From positions 4,463,590 through 4,527,589 of the forward strand of contig CM021320.1 in NCBI GenBank assembly GCA_010645155.1: 64,000 nucleotides of DNA, given 5' to 3'. This document shows positions 23,501 through 32,959 of this stretch, piece after piece (within the stretch, counting starts at the first letter, position 1; each line of letters begins with the position of its first letter). Below the pieces are notes generated by a model. The model had not been told where the DNA came from, did no database searches, and saw nothing but the letters and a program-made list of their open reading frames with translations. Position numbers and translations under genes: made by a program. This stretch comes from Tigriopus japonicus (lineage: Eukaryota > Arthropoda > Copepoda > Harpacticoida > Harpacticidae).

Positions 23501-26500
23501 AGAACTTTAGAGAATTTTTTATTTGATTACTCTAGGTCATATTTTGGAATTGATGGCAAAACTGTTTCATTCAAAACAAAAGTTTCAAGTAAAAGAACAA
23601 TAGGAGCCATGAGCAATGTTTGAAACTTTATAAACATCTTTATGGTACATTCGAACAAGAAAATAACTCGTGAACCAGCCCAAACAAAATCTTCTCTGTC
23701 CAGATTCGAGGCAAGATTCTGTGTCTGATTTTTTTCGAGATTCTAATGGCTGTGGTGGTGTGTACAAGAAACCTCTGTTTTGAAAATTAGAGCTGACCAA
23801 AAATGCGAAAATGTCCGAAGTTTTAACAATGTCAGTAGAACGTTTCAGAAATGTCAGAAATGAAATTTCAGATATTATTGTCCGTGAGGTCCAATCATTG
23901 TTTTTCACACTCATGTTCATATTGATTTTGGTATAAACTTAAAAAAAAAAAACAATTTCAAGTGCTTTGGAAGCTTTGAATGTACATTTTTTTTTGCTAT
24001 TTTCACTTTTTCTCAAATTCTCGAGAATTCTCGAGAATTTTTCTCGAATTCTCGAGAAATTCTCATTCTCGAGAATTGAAATGTTCGAGAAAATCGTCAG
24101 CCCTACTGTACAGCCCTAACTTCTGGAGCCTCTCCCAATATGAGAGCTCTCTCATTCCTGTGATGTTCCTAGTGAAACATCTTTGGACCTGTTTGACCTT
24201 TTGCAAACCTGCTGAACTCATTGGAACCCAAATGGGTGAGGCATATTCCAGATGCGGCTGAACAATGGACTTGTACAGAGTTAGCATTGTAATACTATCT
24301 CTGGACTTGAAAGTGCGATAGATCCAGCCGCACGTTTGAAATGCCTTCCCCACTTTCAACTGGATATGCTCATCAAACTTTCCATCATCTCGGACGACAA
24401 CTTCCAAATCTCTCATGGACGATACCTGCTCAATATCACAACCTCCATTGTCTTTGAGTGGAACATCTAATTTTGACGCCCCATACGTCATTGTGCGGAA
24501 TTTCATCCCGTTCAATGCCATGTTACTCTCGCCAATCCAAGAATAGACCTTCTCCAAGTCCTCAACTAAACATTTCGGGTCCTGCCCATTCCTTTCACAA
24601 ACTAATTTTGTGTCATCAGCATATGAAGAAATTCTGGCTTTTGTCCTAAACTTCTGGAGAGGAGCAATAAAGAGAATAAACAAGAGCGGACCTAAAAATG
24701 AACCTTGCGGAACACCTGACTTGACATCATACATGCCGCTAAAAGATCCTTCGACTTTAACTATTTGCTTCCTTTCGCTTATAAAACTATCAATCCAAGT
24801 CAGGACCTTACCCTGGACCCCTAACTCTTTGAGAGTTGATCGAGCAAAAGACCATGATCTACCTTATCAAAGGCCTTGACAAAGTCAAGATATACTACAT
24901 CAACTGACTCATGACTTTCGAGCCCTTCAATGATCAACCAATTGGGTTACTGTACTAAAATGAGCTCGAAACCCATGCTGTCCAGAAGGAATTAAATCAT
25001 GGACTTCCAAATAATCTACAAGCTTGGACTTCATAATCTTCTCAAAAACCTTTGATCAGTTGGGCTACCAAGATCAAGATTGGAAGAACAAGGGTTTTCG
25101 CATTTCACAGACTACCCTCATGAGTTACATGATATGAAGAATGTCGTATTTTTAAATCCTGTATTCCTGATCGTTTGTTTTGTTGTTTAAGCCCCGTTGC
25201 GCAACCAAAACCATTGTCAGGATAAACTCACATCTCTCAACCTAGACGGGCAACGAGAATCTTCCGAGTCCCATAATTTGAGTTCAAATCAACTACATCA
25301 GCCCAAAATATGTGGATTTGGGAGGGGATGATTCCCTCTACACGATACAATAACTTTTAAGATCATATCATCTTGATTTCAAACATAAGTGACTTCAAAA
25401 GTTATGTATATGACTCGCTCTGATTTTTCCAAGTTGAAGCGTGGAACAGCACCATCTCGTGATAATTCTCTGAACCTCAACGCACAACAAACCCTTGATC
25501 TGGGTTAAATGTATTTTTCTACTACTTGACCAAACCAGTTGAAAACTTTGCATTCAAAAATTTCTAATGCATTGATTGTGTAATTAATTAGAAAGGGAAA
25601 ATATTGGTAAGCCATACAGCACTTATTTTTGATGACAACTATAAAAAAGTGATTTTCTCGAATAATTCAAGGTTTGTAAGAAACTTAGCATGATGTTGTA
25701 AGTGATATTCCTTCACATTTTTCAAGGATTAAACTGGAACTAGTTATGGACCAAAATCGTTTTTTTTTAACTTAAATTTCACTTATGCCTACCAAAACCA
25801 GAAGCAAACATGTACTGTTATGGCTGACATGTCACACCAAAGTTGAAGATTTCTTGGTTAAGAAAGCTTTGCATCTTATTTTACCTATTTTTTTACTTTG
25901 CAAGCACACGACATCAAACATAGGAACAATTTAAATTCCAAAGTGAATTTTTCATGTTAAAAGTCTTGTGTTCAGCTACTTTTGATTTTAGAAAGAGCCC
26001 TCTTTTAGCGAAAATGGTTTAGGTTTGACCTTTTTGATCCCTTTTTTTACTGAAACACTAGTTGATATGCCTTAAGGGCAAAGCTCGCCATTTTAACCAA
26101 TGGTTGAAGAATCTTGATACTTCTTTTTATGAACACGCCGAATCTATGAATGCCAATTAGTGATGGGACGAGACGGCATTCCCAATACATGAGACTAGAT
26201 ACACTAAGATAGATATTGGCATTCGTAGGCTAACACACGGTGCCGATGATTCACGCTGGTGATTGGTCAAGACAAGGAGGACGGTATTACTTGGAGTGGG
26301 ATTGAGCGGGGGCGCGTTACTGCATTGGTGTGAATTTTCCTGCGTGATAGCCTGGAGTTAATGAAGAAATCCAATATAATTCGAGTTAATGTCGTTTTAT
26401 TGACATAGGTCATAAAACAAAAGTCCACAAGGATTCAATTAGCAATCATTTGATGCCCAATTGATGTCTCTCAAAGAACTCAAACTGTGTTGTTTCATTG

Positions 26501-28299
26501 TGTCACAGCCAGATATCTTCAAACTTCTGATCTACTGACTTGCTTTGTGTTAGTGATTGTCCACTTTTTAGTGAAAGCAACATGGTTTTATCATTGGGGT
26601 TGTTTAAGGACATTTTTCTCTTCATAGAATGTAAAAAAAAAAATATTTTTTTGTATCTTTTTTTCAACATTTTACAGTCTTCTTTTGGCTTTAGAACCCC
26701 AATTAGGTGCTAAAAACAAAGACAGAGACGAACATTCAAATCATTGTACAAAGATCCCACTCCAAGTAATACCGTCCTCCTTGGTCAAGAGCATTCAGTT
26801 GAAGATTCAGCTAATTCTAACAAAGTTCAACAACAAACCAGAGTACTTCTTCTTAGTTGATTTTGTAGTGATCTGACCTGGTACTGGGGTGGCCAATTTT
26901 CTTAAGTGAAATCATATTCCCCACTGTCTACCAGCCTTCATAAACAGTTTTTTTTTTCTTTAAGAAGCGACAAAAGGCAAGGCATCCCTGACTTTCGTGA
27001 CTTCTGAGCAGGGTTGCAAATCAACCTCAAATTCGTGTTTGCTCATATATCAGAGCAAAGCACCTATTCTCTAAGAGGTAACCCTACCCTGCCACCTCCC
27101 GTGAAAAAACTTGCGCAAGCCGAGATTTCACATCACAGAGATTTTGTTGTCAATCACCCGATCATGTGAATTAATCGGCCCCTGTTTAAACTCCACACTA
27201 GTTGAAATTCACTTTTTGCATATCGGGTTAATACCTTAGACACATTTCCAGCAGACTTGAGGATTTTCAATAACCAAACTGCCCTATCAGATGAGCGAAA
27301 TAGTTTAGATGTGTTTCTTAGAAGAAAAGGTTCCTTTAATCATGAACTTCGGCTTCCCGCATGATGAATGACGTCACAGACAGTCCGTGCCGGGTCGGGC
27401 AATCATAGATTTGATTGCCAATCTCTGCCTTCTAGTATTTCTACATGAGACCAATTGATGCAACTGATGGTTTTCCAAAGGTAGCCAAGGGGGTGACTCC
27501 AAGGGCCCTGGTATGTTCGAAAGTTGAATATTATCTCATGGGACCCACTACTTCCCGAGTGGAACATGATTATCCCTATCCTCATAAGGTCTCATATGCA
27601 TAGTCAATACGTATGTAACTCCCAACAGATTTTAGAACAATGGTCCGAACCTGCCTTGGATCCATTAGACTGGGGAGGGTATCCTTGCCCCTCTAGAGTC
27701 AAAATTACATCCTTCTTTGTTTATATACCAATTGGCTTCTAAGATATTCCGAGTGGAACATATTACTGCTCAAGGAAAATATATGTTTTTGCCGTGCCCT
27801 TTTTACCATGACCGTTTTACCTTGTGACCTTTTTACCGTGACCTTTTTACTGTGACCTATTTTCTTGTGACCATTTTGTTTTTGTGTTTTTTACCTACAT
27901 TCCCAAAAACCACCCTAGGGGCCCACATGTGAGCATGGGCCCATTGGTTGTCGACCTCTGATCTAGATCTTACTGAGTTTTTCCATGAAGTTCCTCCAGA
28001 AGCGAGATTAACGTAGTGGAACCACTCTTGGGAATTCGATTGTACATGAGAATTGTGTCTCTTAATTCAACCGCATGAGGGGTTATTACTAGTGGGATTT
28101 TCTGGAATTGCAAGTAAAGCTCGGAATTACATTTTCAAAAAATGAAATACAACACAACTTATAAATTTCTTACTCCAAGTAATTCTTCCTCAGTTTTGGT
28201 TGGAATTGGGGCACGATCTGACGGTGTCAAATAGTAGTTAGTCAGAAAAGGACAAAAAGACAAAATCGTGAGGATCCATACAAGTTTGACTTTTTTCAT
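14506..28299 (-). CDS. Pipe/uronyl 2-O-sulfotransferase-like protein (array gene 3)
   Basis: Four exons in transcript order: 28174-28299, 27974-28101, 15023-15281, 14506-14946 (317 residues), with the same phases as its two paralogues; exons 3 and 4 have the same lengths (259 and 441) as in gene 2. Exon 1 gives a basic start and membrane anchor (about residues 7-24). Exon 2 carries the PAPS loop RIPKSGSTT, and exon 3 the 3'-phosphate site INQVRHPVHAF. Exon 4 carries RFCGYGDTC and IGILEDLE. This is the only member with His (about 129, in IGHVAFVD) at the catalytic position, so it may be the active enzyme. The proposed 12.7-kb intron is full of transposons. Alternatively, 27974-28299 and 14506-15281 may be remnants of two genes; no other candidate exons were seen between. 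Confidence 0.68.
16039..17186. mobile_element. hAT-like element with perfect 8-bp duplication ACAGGGGT and AATTAATT arrays
   Basis: The ends are CAGACCTGGGTCAATTA and TAATTAGACCCAGGTCTG; ACAGGGGT lies directly outside each (16031-16038, 17087-equivalent site 17187-17194). Both subterminal zones are dense AATTAATT-type arrays. The middle holds a coiled-coil reading frame on the - strand (see 16237-16620). Related ends occur at 45183-45858. No transposase was recognised. Confidence 0.85.
16237..16620 (-). pseudogene. Captured coiled-coil reading frame inside a hAT-like element
   Basis: The - strand encodes a charged helical stretch, including FDERIETITENIGTVTKTFD and NKELDERRRKIEDMNTKD. It ends with a stop and an AATAAA-like tail (around 16200-16237). 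An upstream part in another frame (EVREDVYHLLQ, NKLTQEQRS) suggests one frameshift. The composition (heptad-like, Glu/Lys/Ile rich) is unlike the surrounding AATTAATT arrays. No family is recognised. It may be a host cDNA or gene piece carried by the transposon, or the relic of an element-encoded accessory protein. Confidence 0.5.
17590..18123. mobile_element. hAT-like element, reversed relative of 5788-6333
   Basis: The ends are TAGGGGCCTGAAAAATATTT and AATTATTTCCGCGCCCTA. The flanks AACTTCAA and AACATCAG agree at six of eight bases. The interior is the reverse complement of blocks in 5788-6333. An inverted copy of about 80 internal bases lies just outside at 17400-17480, making a larger hairpin. 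Confidence 0.7.
18127..18438. mobile_element. Foldback MITE with about 60-base inverted arms
   Basis: The left arm contains CGCCAGACCCATCTTACGTT and GGTTGCCAGG. The right arm contains the complement (CCTGGCAACC, CGCGAGATGGGTCTGGCC). It abuts the hAT-like element ending at 18123. No coding capacity, and the target duplication is not clear. Confidence 0.6.
18440..20050. other. Unassigned, nothing recognised
   Basis: AT-rich sequence within the proposed large intron of sulfotransferase gene 3. I found no coding exon, RNA gene or paired termini. Confidence 0.35.
20055..20915. mobile_element. Long imperfect foldback element
   Basis: 20055-20160 is an inverted copy of 20815-20915 (shared GGACATTAATCCACACGCA, CATAATTTGC, TAGTCACACTCA). 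A second inner inverted pair lies at 20393-20440 and 20655-20699 (GGACAGCCAAGCAGGAAG and a diverged complement). The layout is a hairpin of about 860 bases with interruptions. No open frame of note. Confidence 0.65.
21000..21085. repeat. GTGGTCGTTGTCCCA minisatellite
   Basis: Three to four copies of a roughly 18-30 base unit built on CCAGTGGTCGTGGTCGTTGT. A shorter piece recurs at 22205-22235 on the far side of a retrotransposon relic. Confidence 0.7.
21293..21342. repeat. Interstitial telomere-type (TTAGG)n tract
   Basis: About 50 bases of TTAGGTTAGGTTAGG with small interruptions, the canonical arthropod telomere unit. It lies just beyond the 3' end of the - strand reverse transcriptase relic at 21434-22110, separated by GTAAGTAAGT and TTTAAG runs. 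Confidence 0.8.
21360..22110 (-). pseudogene. Non-LTR retrotransposon relic ending at a (TTAGG)n tract
   Basis: A 182-codon frame (21434-21982) reads ILDYCVCVWAPHFKKD, VQRRFTRCISGCRGLSY and KWNALPRDIQEA, the region after the reverse transcriptase domain of CR1/jockey proteins. Upstream, a frameshifted piece (YTLDQTQIPKADC-like, to about 22110) extends it. The catalytic YADD part is absent. The 3' side ends GAATAAACATTACTTACTTA and then runs into the telomere-type repeat. Confidence 0.8.
22930..25080 (-). pseudogene. CR1/jockey-like retrotransposon, reverse transcriptase copy A, split by a hAT-like insertion
   Basis: From high to low coordinates: an N-terminal piece KVFEKIMKSKLVDYLE and GQHGFRAHFSTVTQLV (24960-25080), then the catalytic block SGVPQGSFLGPLLF and SSYADDTKLVC (24063-24734). 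The C-terminal part LLPICLRREYVGADPL follows at 23028-23243, and a 3' end near 22930 with AATAAAG. YADD is intact, but there are stops and frameshifts in the N-terminal part and a 701-base insertion at 23405-24105. A related copy lies at 37540-39475. The endonuclease domain was not found. Confidence 0.85.
23405..24105. mobile_element. hAT-like element with CTCGAGAATT arrays, target duplication CTGTACAG
   Basis: The ends are TAGGGCTGA and TCAGCCCTA. CTGTACAG flanks it on both sides (23397-23404, 24106-24113), while the related retrotransposon copy carries CTGTACAG once at 37914-37921. Both subterminal regions consist of repeated TCTCGAGAATTCTCGAG palindromes. A 111-codon - strand frame in the middle is not recognised. 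Confidence 0.9.
25130..26260. other. Unassigned, nothing recognised
   Basis: A solo fragment at about 25087-25130 (AAGGGTTTTCGC and following) matches the foldback at 58796-59220. The rest shows no recognisable gene or paired termini. Confidence 0.35.
26271..26786. repeat. Inverted repeat pair around GGAGGACGGTATTACTTGGA
   Basis: CAAGGAGGACGGTATTACTT at 26271 onward is mirrored by its complement near 26757-26786, about 28 bases each. The spacing of about 450 bases suggests the remains of a foldback transposon. The ends were not defined further. Confidence 0.5.
26790..27780. other. Unassigned, nothing recognised
   Basis: Within the proposed long intron of sulfotransferase gene 3. No exon of that family (searched for the PAPS loop and the Arg-His-Pro motif) and no other gene was seen. 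Confidence 0.35.
27790..27880. repeat. Second tract of the TTTTACCGTGACC minisatellite
   Basis: Same unit as at 1-175, about six degenerate copies. It lies roughly 100 bases beyond the donor of sulfotransferase gene 3 exon 2. Confidence 0.75.
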
Positions 28300-28965
28300 A
28301 ATTAATGTATCCTTTTAATGAAGCTTAAATACCAGAACTAGAAAAATCCTGGCAGTAGATTGTTGGTTTGTTGAAGTAATGGAGGCTCACCACATGTATG
28401 TTTTGCCATGACAATGGAAAACCACTTAATATGAAAGAGATCAACTCAAATTCTAATGAGCAGTCAGGTGATTCTCATTCCAAGCTATGCTCAGCATTTT
28501 TTTTTAGAAACACATGTTTTTGTCCACAATTGTTTTCACAACGAAACCAATGTACAGTAGACGCTGAAAATAGCTCTAAACCGATCAAATATTATATTAG
28601 CACAAGTCCAGTGGTAAAGTTGCTTGATAAAGTTTAAATTTCAATAATAAACGTACATGGAACGAAAAGAATGATATGTTATCCATTGAAAATCACAGAG
28701 GTCCCAGAGTGGAGATACTGGAGCATGCTGGTCGTGAAATTTCATTGTGGGCAGCAAGGGCCGTTTATCATCAGTGACTAGTTGTTACTTGCAGAAACAA
28801 ACATATTCGAAGAAGGCAAAAGTTTGAAAAACATTGAAATATTTGGCCATGTGGCCTCTTGTCTACGCTTTGGTTTCGATTTACTGTATTTTACTACCCG
28901 TAAAGGGCTAAGTCATAGACTTCTTGATAAAGATATTTGATAAGCAGATTTGATGCATCAAAGTA

Positions 28966-31085
28966 AAGTTTATTGTTTATTGTTGTTTATTGTTGTAAGT
29001 CCACTCCAACACCCAAAATGGCGATTTAGGAGTAATGGAAAAAAATAGAAATTAGTAGATTAGTAAATGCGAGAAGAAGAAACCACAACACAGTTGCTAA
29101 TCACATGATAACTCACATGATGACTTATCAGTCAAGAATTGATAAAAGGTTACGCAGAGCCGGGTCCAAATTCGATTTGAACTGCTTCAATGATGGTAAT
29201 TCTCGAACACACAGCGGCAAATTGTTCCACATCTTGGCTGAGCGTACACAAAATGCATTTTTACGTGCCTGGGTTCTAGTGGGTTGAATCCACAACTCGT
29301 GCCTCTGCGTGGCTCTCGAACTGCGAAACATCCTATTCGCCAGCATTACAAAACCCGGTTTATCACCAAAATCAAGATCCACAAGTCCATGAAGTATTTT
29401 GTAGGTCCAAATCTTTTCTGGGTTCAATATGAGCCCAGTGTCCTCCATGTAAAGGTCAACTTCTTTGACGACGTTCATTTATGGAGACCATTCTCAAGTG
29501 TGAGAGACGCTCAGTGTAACTTAAAGCCTTGTCCAGGTTTCCTATACCCTTTGTAAAGCGACGCTGGACTGCCGCCATCCTTTTGATGTCTCCTTTTAAC
29601 ATGGGAGCAAAGGCTGGAAACCCATATTCGAGGGTGGGTAACACAAAAGTTTTAAAAAGCCGAACTAGCACATCCCGGTCTCTAGTTGAAAAATAGCGTT
29701 TGATCATACCAACAAATCGGTTTGCCTTAAAGCATTGAACCAAAATATGATCACTGAACTTTTAGCGATTGTCTACTCGGATACCTAGATCATTATGAGT
29801 CTCAATTTGCGATAACACATCACCATATATGTTATACGCGATTTGAACATCCGATTTTCCGAACCGTTGCACTTTGCACTTTTTAGTATTGAAGATCATT
29901 TCATTTCTAGACGCCCACAATTGGAGTTTCCTAAGGTCACTCCGAAGATCCATAGCATATTGCTCATTATGAATTGCTTTAGATAGCCTCACATCATCAG
30001 CAAAAAGGCGCAAAGTTGAACCAGCGGAAATCTCCAGATCATTCATAAAAATTATGAACAAAACAGGTCCTAGGATGCTTCCTTGCGGCACGTCTGATGT
30101 GACTTTCGACCAGTGCGACGACGTGCCCGCAACCACCACCCTCTGACGTCTGTCCTCAAGCCAATTTTGGATCCATTTCCACAAGTGACCACGCACACCA
30201 ATTAGACATGCGCAAGGTTGCTCCAAGTGAGCGTTTTAAATCATTCCGCGGGCGGCAAAACAAGGCCGTTGGCTGTGCTGAGTTGCTCAGCCCATTTTGG
30301 CGAATCCTAGTTTTTCCCATTTTGACGAGCATTTGATGATTCTAGGTCCTTGGAAACGATCGGTATTTCACTTAAGGATACCTCGGCTGGAATTGGGTCA
30401 ATAATATGCAAAAAATAATATTAGGGTGATTGATTTAAAAGCAAGTAAGCAGGCCTTGTGCTATTGCAAAAATAGGACTTAACATTGATCCAAACACTAA
30501 TATTAAGATGCGGATTTATTCAGTGGGTTCCAAAGAATCATTTCAATATTTCAAAATACTTAACATATAGAGAAATGCAATATTTTTTAACGCTTCTTTC
30601 TGTTAAGATCTAATCTTTTCTGTATCATTTTCGAGCAAACAAATTGGGCATATTTTCAACCAAGTGAAAGCAGAGGGATCAAAACGTAAAATTAAGATCG
30701 TTTCCAGGGACCTAGAATCATCAAATGCACGTTAAAATGGGAAAAACTTGGATTCGCCAAAATGGGCTGAGCAGCTCAGCACAGCCAACGGCCCTGTTTT
30801 GCCGCCCGCGGAATGATTTAAAACGCTCACTTGAAGCAACCTTATACATGTCCTATTCCATTCAGTTTCTCCAACAGAATATGATGAGGGACTCTATCAA
30901 ACGCCCTAACAAAGTCCAAATGTATGGCATCTACGCAAGCTCCGTTTTCAAGTTCTCGGGTAACCTGATCAACATGCTCCAAAAGATTTGTGATGCAAGA
31001 TTTGCCCTTGCGGAAACCATGTTGTGAAGGGGCAATAAAGTGTGTGGTATTTTGACTGAGTGTTCTTAGAATTTTGCACTGAACT
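28966..31085 (-). pseudogene. CR1-like retrotransposon, reverse transcriptase copy B, split by a long-TIR element
   Basis: From high to low coordinates: SQHGFRKGKSC and DFVRAFDRVPHHILLEKL (30850-31085), an inserted foldback (30212-30843), then SDVPQGSILGPVLF and LRLFADDVRLSK (29762-30210). Next come a frameshifted part with VLPTLEYGFPAF (29456-29743) and a C-terminal piece with WNNLPLCVRELPS (29128-29478). The 3' end carries an AACAATAAAC repeat tail at 28966-29000. FADD is intact but the frame is broken at least three times. A 56-base block near 29412 comes from another element (see findings). Confidence 0.85.
30212..30843. mobile_element. Long-terminal-inverted-repeat element (Mutator-like?) inside retrotransposon B
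   Basis: The arms of about 150 bases (30212-30370 and 30694-30843) are inverted repeats, with GGTTGCTCCAAGTGAGCG outermost, then CATTCCGCGGGCGGC and further matches. It interrupts the reverse transcriptase frame. TTAGACATG and TTATACATG, agreeing at eight of nine bases, lie at the two edges. Long arms and a 9-base duplication suggest a Mutator-like non-autonomous element. Confidence 0.7.
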
Positions 31086-31240
31086 TTCTTCTATCGTCAG
31101 AATGTTAAGTTTGATCAAATCATTGGCATGCTTCACGGTTTTTGCTTGTCTGACACAGTCTGGAAGTACATTCCAAATCCTAGCGAATTTTCTCTGGCTG
31201 GTGAAGAAAATTGCTGGCACCACAGCATCACCGTTGGTTT
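31085..31240 (-). pseudogene. Retrotransposon C-terminal fragment
   Basis: The - strand reads FFTSQRKFARIWNVLPDCVR and then VKHANDLIKLN, a post-reverse-transcriptase motif region, directly abutting the 5' part of copy B at about 31085. It belongs to a family different from copy A. Confidence 0.65.
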
Positions 31241-31277
31241 GAGACCTTGTTCTTATCTCCTGTTGTTGCTGCAGTTG

Positions 31278-32215
31278 TTATTGTTCCCGCGCCTGTGGCT
31301 TTAGCACCAGTAAGCCGGTCTTTTCTGGGTTCAATATGAGCCCAGTGTCTTCCATGTAAAGGTCAACTTCTTTGGCTGTGATCGCTAATGCCTCTATCAA
31401 TCTCTCTTCATCTGAAGCGGAGACAATGGCAGTGGTGTTATATGCATAGGTGATGAGATTAATTGCACTGGTTGCCCTTGGGAGGTCACTGATTAGAGAC
31501 AGGAAGAGCAAGGGTGAAAGACCTGAACCTTGAGGTGACCCTTTCCAAGGATGGCTCAAGCCAGGATTACTTTCAAAATACGCACTGGGTCCGATTAGTA
31601 CAATGGAAATTCAACGGAACAATATATTTGTTGCAAAAACCTCACATTTTAGTACAATGATCGGACCCAGTGTGTATTTTTGAAATCTGTCCTGGTTCCT
31701 GCCCTATCTCAATCAGGCCTTCCCTTGAGAAGTGGTTTCCCACTTGTACGGATTGTGTTTTTCCTGTCATGAATGACTTGATAAGGTTTATGTGTGAGGC
31801 TTGAAGTGATGAGGCTTGAAGGCTATACATCCTGAGTTTCTGCAGCAAGATGTTGCTGTGTTCCAGATCAAAGGCAGCCCTAAGGTCAAATAAGAGGATG
31901 GCAACCCTCTCCTTCTTGTGTAGGACATAATTTGATGACCTTGCCGTTGTGTAATTCGAGTCTAAGTCACATTTGTTGTCTTCTACAGCTTATTGGGGTG
32001 TCGCAACTTCTGAACATTTGCATGTTGACAAAGGACATGATCCTTTTCTTGGTCCCGCCCCTGACAAAGGTGGTGAATCCTGGAAGGTGGAATGGTCTCT
32101 TGTTGTCGTAGTTATCGACATCAGTCTCTTGTAGGAGAAGTACTTGGGGCTTGTACGTACTGGTGAGTATTTTTATTTCTTCTTCTTTGCTGAAGAGTCC
32201 TCTACCAATATTTAG
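31278..32215 (-). pseudogene. Non-LTR retrotransposon, endonuclease plus reverse transcriptase relic (copy C)
   Basis: An endonuclease-like segment (about 31990-32215) reads NIGRGLFSKEEEIK and then VLLLQETDVDNYD, typical of the apurinic endonuclease domain. A reverse transcriptase part follows with DLRAAFDLEHSN (31861-31900), INLIKSFMTGKTQSVQVG, GSPQGSGLSPLLFL and the degenerate catalytic box TYAYN in place of YADD. A 135-base palindromic element interrupts it at 31561-31695. The missing catalytic Asp pair and the frame breaks make it dead. Confidence 0.8.
31561..31695. mobile_element. Small palindromic MITE with CACTGGGTCCGAT arms
   Basis: CCAGGATTAC...TTTCAAAATAC and GCACTGGGTCCGATTAGTAC on the left are mirrored on the right (TCGGACCCAGTGT, GTATTTTTGAAA, CCTGG). 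The arms are about 45 bases each with a small loop. It sits in the reverse transcriptase frame of copy C. Confidence 0.75.
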
Positions 32216-32842
32216 GGAGCTTCTCCCAAATTACGCCAAGGTGTTCAATGAATATGATAGTCAATTCACAGGCATTAAATCATACAATTATGGGATTTGG
32301 CATAGAGGATTTGTTTTTGCACTTTTATTTGTACAGTACATTCAGGCAAATCGTGGAATTTTGACCATGATAAAAGAAGCACACGGCATGCAAAAACTTT
32401 TAGGTTCACAAGGATAACCAGAAATAATTTATGTTTAAAATTAAATAAGGTTTCAGAAAATGTAAACCTTGTTCATGTGATACCCAGAGTTCCCTAGGTA
32501 GACCTTGCCAAGTTCGGACATCGGAAAAACGAATTGTCTATTATCTGTCCAAATTTGCATGAAAATGAATGCCATTGTCAACAAAATTATTTTGTATACT
32601 ATGAAAGGCCTGCCTTCTAGCAAAACATTGCTCTTGGTTTCAGTTTGATACGTCCATATATGGTGTCAGCAGGTCCATCGAGATGGAACAGACTCAAAAT
32701 TGGGAGTCCTTAACTTTAGAGGATTAACTTATCTATATTTTCATTTTGGCTCCTTGTTTTTTTGGCGGGAAGCTGTTGCTGAGAGGAAAATAATCAGTTC
32801 CTTTTTTGAATTTTTTTTGATAGGTTGATCAAGTAAAGAGTT

Positions 32843-32959
32843 ATGGAGGCTCAAAGGCAGAGAGTGTTGGCCCTCTTGAAGGCTTGCCTGAAAGTGACCG
32901 ATAATGTGGACCAGGAGAAGTGCTCCAAGAGGTGCTCCATGCTGCTCCTGCTCCGCTGA
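32843..32959 (+). other. Short coding-like frame, unknown
   Basis: A 38-codon ATG-to-stop frame encoding a Lys/Leu/Cys-rich peptide (QRVLALLKACLKVTDNVDQE and then KCSKRCSML). A splice-acceptor-like TTTTGATAG lies about 20 bases upstream. Composition is less AT-biased than its surroundings. It could be an exon of an unrecognised gene or transposon ORF1 debris; no family is recognised. Confidence 0.2.
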
